Part shown: positions 41,201-49,519 of the stretch, in pieces | Numbering within the stretch: position 1 is the stretch's first letter | Layout: every line of letters starts with the position of its first letter | DNA from: CAXMMR01 sp963692975 | Lineage (GTDB): Bacteria > Pseudomonadota > Alphaproteobacteria > Acetobacterales > Acetobacteraceae | Reading direction: 5' to 3' | NCBI GenBank assembly: GCA_963692975.2 | Contig: CAXMMR010000035.1 | Span: 26,510 to 90,509 of the forward strand | DNA length: 64,000 nucleotides | Made by a program: the position numbers and the translations under genes | Notes under the pieces: model-generated | Told to the model about the DNA's origin: nothing | Seen by the model: the letters and a program-made list of their open reading frames with translations, nothing else | Database searches by the model: none

Positions 41201-44200
41201 CTGGCGGCGGCGGCGTTCAGCGCCGCGGCGCTGCCGATGTTGATGGTGCCGACGTCGAAGGCGACGGCGGCGGCGCCGAGCCGCACGCCTTGGCCAATGC
41301 CGACGTCGCCGGCGGTGAGGAAGTCGATCGTGCCGCCCGACAGCAGGGTGGCGCCGGAGGCGACGCTGACCGGGGCGGCCGCCGCCGGGCTGCTCGGCAG
41401 GGTGGTCAGCGCGCCGTTGGAAATCGCAAGCACGGTGGGCGGCGAGCCGGCGCCGACATTGGCGTAGACGATGCCGCTCGCCGTCGCGTCGTCGACCGGC
41501 AGGCCGGCGCCCACGGTGTCGATCGTGCCGCCGGCTTTGATGGTGATGCCGCCGGCGGCGCTCGAGATCAGGAAGACCTGCGGCGCGGCGAGCCGGGCGC
41601 CGCCGGCCAGGGTGATCGCCGAGCCGATGGGCAGGGTGTCGTAGCCCGGGGTGAACTGGACCGTGCTGCCGCTCAGCGCCTCCTGGCCGCCAACGGACAG
41701 GGTGGCGCCGCCGGCATTGCCAGGGGCGACCAGCGCGTCGAGCGCGCTCGCGGCGATCGAGACGTGCGTCGGATCGAGTGCTGCGTGGTCGGCGACGATG
41801 TCGAGCGGGGTGCCGTTGGCGACCACGTTGACGGTGGCGCCGTAGCCGCCGGCGGCGGGCTGCAGGCGGACATCGCCGGCGGTGGCGAAGGCGAGGGTCG
41901 GGCTGGCGGCGACCTCGGCGGCGATCACCAGGTCGAGCGTCTTGGCGTCCACGGGCAGTTGCGGGCGGGCGTTGCCGAACAGGCCCGCCTTGGTGCTGAC
42001 GAAGCTGCTGTAGCTGGTCTCGTCGTAATCGGACTCGGCGCGCACGACGCTGCCCGGGGTGATGCTGGCGAGGATCGGCAGGTGGGTTGCGACCGGGGTG
42101 CCGGCGTAGTCGATGGTGGTGCGGATCTGGGTGGCGCCATCGGTGAGGGCGACGTTGCCGGGCAGGCCGAGCGGCTGGCCGGGGTCGAGCTCGACCCGGT
42201 AGCCGCCGGGCAGCAGCGCCTCGTTGGAGGGCTCCAGTGTGTAGCGGCCGGCCGGCACGCCAGGCACGCCGGCCGGGATCACGATCTGCTCGCCTATCAC
42301 GGGCATCGAGCCGGCATAGGCGGTGGCCGCACCTGCCGCCGCGGAGGGGGTCGCGACGAGAGGCTGCGGCCCGGCGACGATGGCGTAGACCGGGTCGGCG
42401 GCCAGGGTCAGCCCCTCGGCGGCCGCAATGCCGCTGCCGAGCGCGCCGATCGGCGTGGTGAGCACGTCGGTCGAGCCGCCGCGGCCGGAGACGAAGGCGG
42501 CGCCCGTAAGCTTGCCGCCGCCGGCGAGGTCGATCAGCGAGCCGGCCTGCACCAGCACTGCCTGGCCGAGCAGGGCGAGCGCGGGACCGGCGATCGGGCC
42601 GGCGGTGGCGACGGCGGCACCGTTCTCGGTGTAGCTGACGTCGTCGGCGGTGCCGCCATAGGGGATCGAGAGGCCGGCGGCGCTGACCGAGGTCACGCTG
42701 CCGGGCAGCAACGCGACGGTGTCGGTGTAGGAGCTCGCGTCCGGCAGCGACCCGCCGGCGATCGAGCCGGCGGTGACCAGGCCGACCGCGCCGAGGGTGA
42801 GGTCGCCCTGCGGCGCGACCAGCACGCCGCCCTGCTCGACGACGCCGGCGGCGAAGGCCAGGCTGCCGCCGGCGGAGAGCGGCCCGGCTGGCTGGGCCGC
42901 GGTGCTGCGGCCGAGGCTGATCGTGCCGTCGGCGAGGAACTGGTTGGCGGTGCTCGCGGCCGGGATCACGGCGGCGCTGCCGGTCGCCGGGTCGATCGCG
43001 CCCGGCTGCGGTGGGACGCTGTAGCCGGCGACGACCTGCGTCACGGCGCCGGTCACCGGGTAGAGTTCGGCGGCGGTGAAGGCGAGGTTGCCTGGGCTGA
43101 TCACGGCGGCGGCCGCGGCGCCGGCGGTGACGTCGCCGAGGAAGCGGATGTCGCCGCTGGCCTCGAAGCGGGCGTTGGCGAAGCCGGCGATGTCGTAGCC
43201 GCGGATCGGGATCGCGCCGTTGACGCTGACGAGGCCGAACGGCTCGTCGATGCCGAACAGCACCTCGTCGGCGAAGTCGATGGTGCCTGCGTTGACGGTG
43301 AGGCTGCCGTCGCCGGTTTGCAGGGAGGGCGCCCAGGAGCGCGGCGCGGCGGTGGCGCTGCTCGGATTGAAGTTTACCAGCCCCGAGCCGGCGTTGGGCT
43401 CGCCGACGCCGTCGAGCAGGACGTAGGGCGCGGAGAGGGTGACGCGGCCGTTCGTGCCGCTCTGCCCGATCGCCAGCGTGTGCAGCTCTACGCTGCGTCC
43501 GGCGGCGAGCTGCACGCTGTCCTGGAAGACGATGGCGTCGCCGGCGGTCAGCGAGAGCTGGTCGAAGCCGCCGGCGGCCACCTGGGCGGCGCTGATCCGG
43601 GTCTGGCCGACCGGGATCGGGCTTGCGGACGCGCCCGGCTCGAGGCCTTCCGGCAGGCCGCTCGCCGCGGCGGCCTGGCTGACCAGGATCTCGCGCGGGA
43701 CCCGCAGCGCGTTCGGCTCGCTGAACTCCGGTCCGTTGCCGGGATTGGGCACCGGGGCGGCGACGGTGTCGATCGTGAGGGCGCCGCCGGAGCCGCCCGG
43801 GCCGCCTGCGGCGGCGAGCAGCGTGCCGTCATCGTAGAGTCCGGTCTGCGAGCGCAGGGTGATCGAGCCGCCGTCCGAGTCCAGCGTGACCGGCGTCTTC
43901 GGCACCGTCTGGCCCTGGCCGAGCTGCGCCAGGGAGAGCACCGGCGAGGTGCCGGCGAGCAGGTCGGTGGTCGCCGTCGTGCCGCTCGCGTCGAGCACCG
44001 CGCCGGGCCGGATGATGACCGCCGCGGCGGTGCTGATCGGGTCGCCATCGGCATCGAGCCCGCCGGGGCCGCCGAGCACGATTCTGCCGCCGGCGGGTGC
44101 GATGCCGATCGTGCGGCCGTAGGCGTCCCTGCCGTTCGCCGGGAGTGCCGCAACGGTCAGCATTGCGCCGGCGCCGACCCAGACCGACTGGCCCTGGACG

Positions 44201-47200
44201 TAGCGCAGCGTCTGGCCGCCGGCGCTATCGTAGCGGTCGTCGAGCAGCGCGATCGTGCCGGAGGGCGCGCTGATCGAGCCGAGGGCGGTGACCTGGCCGG
44301 CCGCCTCGACGGTGACCGACTGGTCCGGGTCGACGCTGATCGCGCTGCCGCGGCCGAGCTGCACGGTGCCGCCGGTCGCCGTCTCGCCCGTGGTCAGCAC
44401 CGAGCGCAGCGTCAGGCTCGCGCCGGCGCGCTGCACCAGGATTCCGGCGACGTCGTTGGCGATGTATTCGGGCAGCAGCACGATGGGCAGCGCCGCGGCC
44501 GGGGCGGTGCCGGATGGCGCGCTCAGCGTGCTGTCGACGAAGCGGTAGACCGGCTCGACGACGGCGAGCGGCAGCCCGGGGCTGACGTTGACCGATGTGC
44601 TGCCGTTGACGACGTAGCTCGAGAAGCCCTGCTGGAACAGCGAAGGCGCGAGCGACAGGTGTTCGGTGCTCGGCAGCAGCAGCGACGTACCCGTCGTCGC
44701 CGTGCTGCCGGCGCCGGGAACGCCGAGCTCGGCCAGCGTGGGCACGACGCCGACGGGCAGGCTGTTGCCGGCGGTGTTGAGGCTCGCCGGCGGGGTGGTG
44801 TCGGAGGCGTTGTCGGAGATCTGGATCACCGGGGCGGTGATGCTGAGCGTGCCGCCGCCGGAGACGCCGAAGCCGCGCAGGGTGGCGTCGATCACCGGCG
44901 TGCCCGGGTTGGCCGGCAGCGATCCGCCGACCGGCGCGTCGGCAGACAGGGTAATGTTGCCGCCGGCTCCGGCAAGCGTGCCGCCGATGCTGGTGACGGC
45001 GCCGCCCGAGGAGACGTCGATCACGCTGCCGGCGCGCAGGTTCAGCGCCGCGGTCGAACTGAGCGTGACGTCGCCGCCATTGACGTAGGCCAAGCCGCTG
45101 GGGGCGGAGCCGCCGGCGTCGAGCGGGTCCAGCTCGCGGTTGGTGAACACGCCGCGCACGTCGAGGCTGACGCCGGCCTCGAGCGTGATGTCGGCGCCCA
45201 GGCCGCTCGCCGGCAGCACGATCGGGGTGGTGGGCCCGGTCAGGTTGGCGGCGGTGGTGTATTGATTGGTGACGCTGAGCGAGCCGGCGCGCGCGGTGAT
45301 CGTGCTGGCGATGTCGGTGGTGGCGGCGATGACGCTTAAGGCGCCGCCAATGGCCAGGGTGAGCGGCGCGTTGACGAGCACCTCGCCCGTAGTCGCGATC
45401 GTCAGCGATCCTAGGCCGGCGGCGTTAAGCACGGCGGGGTCGAGCGTCACCGTGTCGAGCACGGCGGCGGGCAGCGGAGTGGCAAGCGAGAGCGAGTTGA
45501 CCTGGCCGACGCCGATGATGCCGAGGGTCGATGCCGTAGCGGCGGGACGGAGCGCGTCGGCGGCCAGGATGGTCGGCACGTCGACGCTCGGCGTCGTCGC
45601 GGCGGGCGCGCCGATCACCACGTCGCTGGCGTAGAGCGTCGGCGACAGGCCGACCGCCGTTTCGCGCCCGACCGTGAGGCCGCCCGGCGCCGGCACCACC
45701 GTCTGGCCGAGCAGGAACGGGTCGCCGCCCGGCAGGCTGGCCGGCCGGGCGGTCGATTGCAGCGGGCCCTCGACCACGCCGGCGTCGATCGTCGCGTCCA
45801 GCACCGCCGTCGGCGCGCTGACGACCACCTGGCCGGCGTCGCGGCCGACGACGTAGCCGGCCTGGTAGGTGATGCCCGGGGCGACCAGCGGCGTCGTGAA
45901 GGTCTGGGTCACGCCCCAGCGCGGGTGGGCGAAGCTGCTGCCGGAATACACACCGGTGTAGTCGAGCAGCGCCGAGGCGGTGTTGACGTTCTGGATCGTG
46001 CCGTTGCTGGCGGCCAGGAAGGTGTTCGGCAGGTTGCCGCTCTGGATCTGCTCGACGCCGCCGGCGACGTTCAGCGTCGATCCCGGCTGGGCGATCACCG
46101 CGTTGGAGGACAGCGTGACGGTGCCGCCGGTCGTCGACCATTCGCCGATGGTGTGGCCGATATTGGCGACCTCGCCGCTGACCTCGAGCAGGCCGCCGGC
46201 GGTGTAGAGCCGGTCGGACGGGTAGGCGGCGGTGGCCGGCGCGTCGAGCAGCTGGTTGATGTCGACATAGGCGGTGGCGCTCGCCAGGCCGCCGCTGTCG
46301 CGGGTCACCGGCGCGTCGCGCAGCTCGAAGCCCTGGATGTTGACGGCGGCCTGGTCGACCGAGGCGGGCAGGCTGATGTTCGGCAGGCCGGAGACGTCGA
46401 TCGCGGCGCCGGCGTCAATCAGGACGCGGCTGGAGGTGGCGAGCGTCACGTCCGCGGCGCCCGCGGCGGCCTGCGCGTTGCCGGCGCTGACCGCGATCTG
46501 GCCCGACTGGGCGATGGTCAGCGAGCCGTCGGCAAAGCGCACGGTGCCGCCGGAGGTGATCTCGATGCGGCTCTCATCGTCGATGTCGGCGATCGAGGAC
46601 TGGTCGTCGAGCGGCAGGGCGCCGGCGATGATTCGGGTCGCATTGTCGGTCGCCGAGTTGGCGCGCGCACCGGCGCGCACGGCGTCGAGCGCCGTCGTCG
46701 GGTCGGCGGTGTCGGGCTGCACCAGGGTGAGGCTGCCGGGCGAGAGGGTGACGTTTGCGGTGACGTCCGAGGCGTCGGTCAGCAGGTGGATGGTGCCGCG
46801 CTGGTCGACCGTGGTGGTCGAGGCGAGCACGCCGGATTGGGTGACCGTGCGGCCGACCAGGGAGATGTCGCCGGTGGTCGCCGTGATCAGGCCGTCATTC
46901 TCAACCGTCTGGACGAAGCTGTGCGGCCGGGGGATCGCCTCGACCTGGATGCCGCGCGTGGTCGGCACCGTGCCGGTGGCGGTGCCCGAGCCGGGGGTCA
47001 GGACGAAATCCTGGCCGGCGGCGAGCACGGTCTGGCCGTTCGGCGTCGTGATCTGCCCGGCGTTGGTGACCGAGCTGCCCATCAGCAGCACGAAGCCGCC
47101 GCCATCAACGGCGACCAGCGGCGTAGTGGTGGCGATCGATGCGCCAGGCTGCACGGTGACGGTGCCGGTGGCGCCGGTGAAGGCAGGGGCGAGCGCGCCG

Positions 47201-47946
47201 TTCACCTGCTGGCTGAAGATGCCCTCGGTTGGGTCGAGAAGCTGGGCGGTGCCGATGTCCGCAGTGGAGGCGATCAGGGCGCCGACGTCGACCTGCGCGC
47301 TGCCGCCGAAGATCACGCCGTTGCGATTGATGACGTAGACCTGGCCGGGAGCGGTGATCTGGCCGAGGATCTGGCTCGGCGCGGCGTTCGGGTCGGTGAC
47401 CCGGTTGAGCGCCACCCAGGTGTTGGCGGCGGCACCGCCGGCGCTTTGGTTGAACGCCAGGGTGGTGTTGCGGCCGACGTTGAAGCTCGACCAGTTCAGC
47501 AGCGCCTGCTGCGCGGTCTGGGTGATCGTCACGATGGTGCGGCCGGCGGCGGCGGGCGCGACCGGCAGCCCGGCGCCGGTGAAGCCGAGCTGCCGGTCGA
47601 CCACCAGCCCGCCAGGGACGAGGCCGTTCGGCACTGCCGCGGGCGCCCCCAGGGCGCTGGCATGGGCCTGCTGCTGGATCGCCTTCATGCTGGCGATCGC
47701 CTGCGCGGCACGCTGCATGTTGGCGAGGGACTGGGCGACGACGTTGAGCTGGTTCGACGGGATACCGGTGGCGGGGCTGCCCGGCAGGGTGGACAGGCCG
47801 GCGATGCCCGAGGCGCCGGCCTGGCGCGCGGCGACGCCGGCCAGCCAGCCGGTGGACAGCACGGGCGGCCCGGCGAGGCCCTGGCGCGCGCCGCCGAGCA
47901 GCGCGGCGAGGCTGACGCCGAGATGCAGGAGAGAACGACGCGACAC
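35251..47946 (-). CDS. Giant filamentous-haemagglutinin-family protein (4231 residues)
   Basis: This single 12.7-kb gene encodes a surface or secreted beta-helix protein. Residues 1-26 form an export signal beginning MSRRSLLHLG. The haemagglutination (TPS) domain follows, with TQTAQQALLNWSSFNVGRN (142-160), NQSAGGAAANTWVALNR and the hallmark INRNGVIFGGSAQVDV (206-221). GDISLVGRTVTQSG and QRGTIHLLTDASD mark the large FHA subfamily that carries a DUF3739-type region. The rest is thousands of residues of short strand-turn repeats rich in alanine, glycine and threonine, with GGGNVHVAAGRDVLGDITQT in the C-terminal third. No partner transporter (FhaC/ShlB type) is visible in the window. It follows the gsp genes on the same strand, with a composite repeat between. 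Confidence 0.92.
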   Translation of the reverse strand: MSRRSLLHLGVSLAALLGGARQGLAGPPVLSTGWLAGVAARQAGASGIAGLSTLPGSPATGIPSNQLNVVAQSLANMQRAAQAIASMKAIQQQAHASALGAPAAVPNGLVPGGLVVDRQLGFTGAGLPVAPAAAGRTIVTITQTAQQALLNWSSFNVGRNTTLAFNQSAGGAAANTWVALNRVTDPNAAPSQILGQITAPGQVYVINRNGVIFGGSAQVDVGALIASTADIGTAQLLDPTEGIFSQQVNGALAPAFTGATGTVTVQPGASIATTTPLVAVDGGGFVLLMGSSVTNAGQITTPNGQTVLAAGQDFVLTPGSGTATGTVPTTRGIQVEAIPRPHSFVQTVENDGLITATTGDISLVGRTVTQSGVLASTTTVDQRGTIHLLTDASDVTANVTLSPGSLTLVQPDTADPTTALDAVRAGARANSATDNATRIIAGALPLDDQSSIADIDDESRIEITSGGTVRFADGSLTIAQSGQIAVSAGNAQAAAGAADVTLATSSRVLIDAGAAIDVSGLPNISLPASVDQAAVNIQGFELRDAPVTRDSGGLASATAYVDINQLLDAPATAAYPSDRLYTAGGLLEVSGEVANIGHTIGEWSTTGGTVTLSSNAVIAQPGSTLNVAGGVEQIQSGNLPNTFLAASNGTIQNVNTASALLDYTGVYSGSSFAHPRWGVTQTFTTPLVAPGITYQAGYVVGRDAGQVVVSAPTAVLDATIDAGVVEGPLQSTARPASLPGGDPFLLGQTVVPAPGGLTVGRETAVGLSPTLYASDVVIGAPAATTPSVDVPTILAADALRPAATASTLGIIGVGQVNSLSLATPLPAAVLDTVTLDPAVLNAAGLGSLTIATTGEVLVNAPLTLAIGGALSVIAATTDIASTITARAGSLSVTNQYTTAANLTGPTTPIVLPASGLGADITLEAGVSLDVRGVFTNRELDPLDAGGSAPSGLAYVNGGDVTLSSTAALNLRAGSVIDVSSGGAVTSIGGTLAGAGGNITLSADAPVGGSLPANPGTPVIDATLRGFGVSGGGTLSITAPVIQISDNASDTTPPASLNTAGNSLPVGVVPTLAELGVPGAGSTATTGTSLLLPSTEHLSLAPSLFQQGFSSYVVNGSTSVNVSPGLPLAVVEPVYRFVDSTLSAPSGTAPAAALPIVLLPEYIANDVAGILVQRAGASLTLRSVLTTGETATGGTVQLGRGSAISVDPDQSVTVEAAGQVTALGSISAPSGTIALLDDRYDSAGGQTLRYVQGQSVWVGAGAMLTVAALPANGRDAYGRTIGIAPAGGRIVLGGPGGLDADGDPISTAAAVIIRPGAVLDASGTTATTDLLAGTSPVLSLAQLGQGQTVPKTPVTLDSDGGSITLRSQTGLYDDGTLLAAAGGPGGSGGALTIDTVAAPVPNPGNGPEFSEPNALRVPREILVSQAAAASGLPEGLEPGASASPIPVGQTRISAAQVAAGGFDQLSLTAGDAIVFQDSVQLAAGRSVELHTLAIGQSGTNGRVTLSAPYVLLDGVGEPNAGSGLVNFNPSSATAAPRSWAPSLQTGDGSLTVNAGTIDFADEVLFGIDEPFGLVSVNGAIPIRGYDIAGFANARFEASGDIRFLGDVTAGAAAAAVISPGNLAFTAAELYPVTGAVTQVVAGYSVPPQPGAIDPATGSAAVIPAASTANQFLADGTISLGRSTAAQPAGPLSAGGSLAFAAGVVEQGGVLVAPQGDLTLGAVGLVTAGSIAGGSLPDASSYTDTVALLPGSVTSVSAAGLSIPYGGTADDVSYTENGAAVATAGPIAGPALALLGQAVLVQAGSLIDLAGGGKLTGAAFVSGRGGSTDVLTTPIGALGSGIAAAEGLTLAADPVYAIVAGPQPLVATPSAAAGAATAYAGSMPVIGEQIVIPAGVPGVPAGRYTLEPSNEALLPGGYRVELDPGQPLGLPGNVALTDGATQIRTTIDYAGTPVATHLPILASITPGSVVRAESDYDETSYSSFVSTKAGLFGNARPQLPVDAKTLDLVIAAEVAASPTLAFATAGDVRLQPAAGGYGATVNVVANGTPLDIVADHAALDPTHVSIAASALDALVAPGNAGGATLSVGGQEALSGSTVQFTPGYDTLPIGSAITLAGGARLAAPQVFLISSAAGGITIKAGGTIDTVGAGLPVDDATASGIVYANVGAGSPPTVLAISNGALTTLPSSPAAAAPVSVASGATLLSGGTIDFLTAGDVGIGQGVRLGAAAVAFDVGTINIGSAAALNAAAASATLPTGVNLTQPVLAALLAGDPAAGVPALASLTLGATSAIDLYGDVDLDTLNPATGRSSLQNFTLDTPAIEGIGGPADTARITAGNLTWTRTAAAASPVGPIFNTVAGPGYGTGALVIAAQTLVFGSPADSQPISGLIQDRTIQGFANVSLAASTEVTANGAGSLTLAAAPAGALRAGPASLTIATPLLTGAAGSSMRYAVSGPLAISGGGAATDPGTAALGAALELDAASIADAGTIILPGGRLAAQATGDVALQAGSRTDLSGRTVSIFGQTQPAAGGALVLASTGGSIRQDAAAAIDLSGAGASGGSLQATALAPGQTVALDGTIAAAGTTGGSLDLAAATLNQTAFDSLNARLDSGGLTGARQFEIANGNLALNGALRAGSVSVAVDAGSLQVNGTVDASGATPGSISLAAGQNLTLAGGAVLDAAATTLHVDQYGQPIPALNAPTITLAAAAGTLALQPGAAIDLASADGVARGTLTLSAPRLADGGVAVAAPGPLALTGASSVALDAFTSYAPTAGIVTQTNLTAAGTVVNAGAIGLDQVDADNRAYIAAAEPNGVPAATGLAGLVDTGVFHVRPGVEIDGSAATGLSVVGDLDLVGLRYGPNANPAIVGSGEPGTLVLRSAGSLAVYGSITDGFAPPPDGTTAATRNPDDDGWSLRSGVTAVDLVIPAATPAPIVLRGAANAAATSPTTIENSDVLGYALPITGGTLNANTAVPAITSDAPVTLADAVTVAGEFVATGATGPFALGQIIPAGTVLPAGTTLGTGARLPQAIAIDALTWPAGVPLSDFAAPVGLLGNLTVPAGGLVPAGSTLAFVGTPSERAGTAATTPQGQIFADAALLPAGSLSWSLRLVSGANLAGADTAAVQPVLTQAGANTLAPSENPGDIVLADQHYGGTLHNLPSYSVLRTGTGTLDLVAAGSVVESTPFGVYTAGAQSPDVAASADLPRAATALGATATDKLYATLSTGVNYQANYPSGGGNVHVAAGRDVLGDITQTSATAPGSDNLGDTLFRQAGGDGQETASWINFGTYVLPLDSAGTVFSTQPVLTGFTGFGTLGGGNLVVIAGGDAGVTTRPGIAGDALDGQGLDLAVLGTTRVENGQVIQTGGGALTLSVAGAINGASEVPLVNNLYTPSEGPLPNNAVDGTLTDLRGNIAVAAASVGRIYQDTADYGRAVADDPRVTSPFTADTIEAASGGFVVAPGEGAVSIATRGTLVLGGAADPTRISEQLAAPLTYTAGNGDVVTAASGGSAWFSSWTAGTAISLFSAGGTVVPTTSPQSYALTQASAITQQLANDAPTDLRFIYPPTLTVTAANGSILYAGQPGTAQAPQPEAIELAPAATGQLALIAGVSVVADGLANGGVPLAVDISGASPTSEATALAAAWSITQAGTLVTDTAANSDAGPVPLSGALLPLFALGPDTPTTGLHAGDSRPAEVYAATGDIIDLETGEQLSFSNASTVPSRYSDETPSEWLIAAKPVQVEAGNDIVSLGVSQAGSAAANRTGITQPGVGFRDTLDPNVIAAGSIVLNDRASDVSLVSAGHDVIYANLEVAGPGTLQVQAGRNLYQGSQGVLESIGPQLDIGPLTRGTGAGITVLTGLGADGPDYAAFAQAYLTAANIANPSLPLQSQPGRVVQDYLPQLVSFLAGQGITADTRTALAAFNALPATTRDQFLLGVYFNELNVSGLNYNDPGSRFYHSYLEGEEAIGALFPNATRAAGALTLFSSVLAADAALSQPSRTIDGGIRTDAGGAITVLDPGGQTVVGVDGVTPGADAGLLTQGNGAINVYSEGSVLLGQSRILTTLGGNVLIWSSQGDINAGQGAKTTVIVPPASVVYDNYADLTVSPTAPSSGAGIGTLAPVAGVPAGDVNLVAPEGKIDAGEAGIRSSGNANLAALVVVNAANVQVGGHSTGISVTTVPNVAALASANTAATAASQSANLPIAASTAVHAQPSLITYEVISDGQDSTVPDDPRRRKR

Positions 47947-48025
47947 GGTCGGGAGTTAGCGGCGCGGCGCGGGACCGTCTATCATCAAGGCACGCTGGTT
48001 CTTGACGGTTTGATGAAGAAAGCAG

Positions 48026-48140
48026 GCCAGGGCTCTGCCCTGGACCCGCTGGGGGGCGGCGCCCCAGACCCGCATCTCTTCAGTAATGGATTTTAAAGGC
48101 TCTGTGTTTGATGGGGTCCAGGGGCAACGCTCCTGGCCTT
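48026..48140 (+). repeat. Composite palindromic repeat, copy 6 (compact)
   Basis: The left module is CCAGGGCTCTGCCCTGG and the GGGGGGCGGCGCCCC palindrome; the right module (AAAGGCTCTGTGTTT, AGGGGCAACGCTCCT) follows almost at once, so the middle spacer is nearly absent. It lies between gspK and the start of the haemagglutinin-like gene. Confidence 0.8.
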
Positions 48141-48143
48141 TCT

Positions 48144-48938
48144 TCAGCGCCAGTCAAACACCGTGAATAACGGCTCGTCGGCCCTGGGCGCGGCGCGCAG
48201 GGTGAGCTCGGCGGTGCGGGTTGCGGTGGCGCCGGCGTGTTTCGCTTCGGCATGGATCAGCAGCGCGAGGTTCGGGTCGGGCGGAATGTTGACATAGACC
48301 AGGCCAGCCTTACGGGCATCGTCAAGTGCGGCGCGCACCAGCGGGTCGGCGGCCGCGCGCTGGACCTGGCCCTCGTGGTGCACCGTCAGGTGCGGCGAGA
48401 TCTGCGCCAGCAGCGCCGGGGTCATGCCGATCACCTGCGCCAGCTCGCCGACGCTCTGGTAGTGCCGGCCGCCTGGCAGCCAGGCGAGGCCAGCCTGGCG
48501 GTAGCGCCTCGCCTCGGCGCTTCTGCCGGCGCCGCGCTGACGCCAGGCCGCCACTGACAGCGCCAGTTGCTCGGCCTCATGCGGCGTCTGGCCGAGCTCG
48601 ACCAGCAGGGCCGTCAGCAGCGTGTGCGGCACGTCGTTGGGGTTCAGGCGTCCGGCCTCGTCGGTGATCGAGATATGCACCGTGGTGCCGCCGACTTGCA
48701 GCGCGTAGGGGCCGCCATCGAGCCGCCACTGGCCGGAGAGCAGGTGAAACAGGGTCTCCTCGATGGCTCCCTCGGCGGCGGCGGCGGCGGCGGCGGCGGC
48801 GCGGTCGTTGCCGGCGAGCTCGGCCTGGACCCGGCCGCTTGACAGCAGCGGGGCGAGCAGCAGCGCGACGAGCACCAGCATCCAGAGCACCATCAGCAGC
48901 GCGAAGCCGTCCTGGCGGCCCGGCGCGAACCGCCTCAT
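48144..48938 (-). CDS. gspK: Type II secretion minor pseudopilin GspK
   Basis: The 264-residue protein begins MRRFAPGRQDG, then FALLMVLWMLVLVALLLAPL, a prepilin-type G-F cleavage site and hydrophobic helix without the usual glutamate at +5, which is normal for GspK. LNPNDVPHTLLTALLVELG and YQSVGELAQVIGM match the GspK body. GspK caps the pseudopilus with GspI and GspJ. The ATG overlaps the gspJ stop (ATGA). A longer open frame upstream lies inside gspJ and is not used. Confidence 0.85.
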   Translation of the reverse strand: MRRFAPGRQDGFALLMVLWMLVLVALLLAPLLSSGRVQAELAGNDRAAAAAAAAAEGAIEETLFHLLSGQWRLDGGPYALQVGGTTVHISITDEAGRLNPNDVPHTLLTALLVELGQTPHEAEQLALSVAAWRQRGAGRSAEARRYRQAGLAWLPGGRHYQSVGELAQVIGMTPALLAQISPHLTVHHEGQVQRAAADPLVRAALDDARKAGLVYVNIPPDPNLALLIHAEAKHAGATATRTAELTLRAAPRADEPLFTVFDWR

Positions 48939-49519
48939 GCGGCGCCTGCCGCGCGCCGGGGCGCGACGACGATGTCCGGCCACGCCGTGCCGTCGGCAAA
49001 GCGCAGATGCAGCCGCACGAGGCGGGGCAGTGCCGTCGCCGACCAGCGGCTGTGCCAGTTGGCGCCGTCGTAAAAGGCGATGCTCAGCTCGGCCACGCCG
49101 TCGAGGAGCAGGGCGGCGTCGGTGCCGCTGCCCGGTCCGGCGGCGTAGCGTGGCGAAAGGGTCAGCAGCAGACGGTGCGCCGCCGGGTCGAGCCGGAGCA
49201 TGCAATCCGCCGCCGACGCCGCCCCCATGCCCGGGAGGGCGACGATCTCGGGCGAGATGGCGGTGGTGAAGCCGAAGCCCTGGGCGGCGCCGCGGAAGGC
49301 CGGCTGCGGCAAGGCGCCAGGCTCGGCCGCGACGATCAGCCGACGCAGGACGCGCTCGGCAGTCGTGGTCGCCTCGGACTGGTCCGCCCGGCGCGTGCCC
49401 CGCGAGACGGCGGCAGTGGCAAAGCGCGTCGCACCGGTCAGCATCACCATCAGCAGGCCGATCACGACAACGACCACCAGGATCTCGAGCAGGGTGAAGC
49501 CGGCCTCGCGCCGCGTCAT
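48935..49519 (-). CDS. gspJ: Type II secretion minor pseudopilin GspJ
   Basis: The 194-residue protein has a clear prepilin signal, MTRREAG then FTLLEILVVVVVIGLLMV, with cleavage after glycine and glutamate at +5. The remainder (AERVLRRLIVAAEPG, LLLDGVAELSIAFYDGANW, PRLVRLHLRFADG) fits GspJ. It overlaps both neighbours by four bases, so gspI, gspJ and gspK are translationally coupled. Confidence 0.87.
   Translation of the reverse strand: MTRREAGFTLLEILVVVVVIGLLMVMLTGATRFATAAVSRGTRRADQSEATTTAERVLRRLIVAAEPGALPQPAFRGAAQGFGFTTAISPEIVALPGMGAASAADCMLRLDPAAHRLLLTLSPRYAAGPGSGTDAALLLDGVAELSIAFYDGANWHSRWSATALPRLVRLHLRFADGTAWPDIVVAPRRAAGAA

Noticed and set aside
41290..45339. A 1349-codon open frame on the + strand, with similar long ones at 36556-38637, 38872-40707 and 45757-48096
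   Set aside because: They lie antisense to the haemagglutinin-like gene. High GC and its repeated codons remove stops from the opposite strand. The products are unstructured R/G/A/D-rich strings without motifs.
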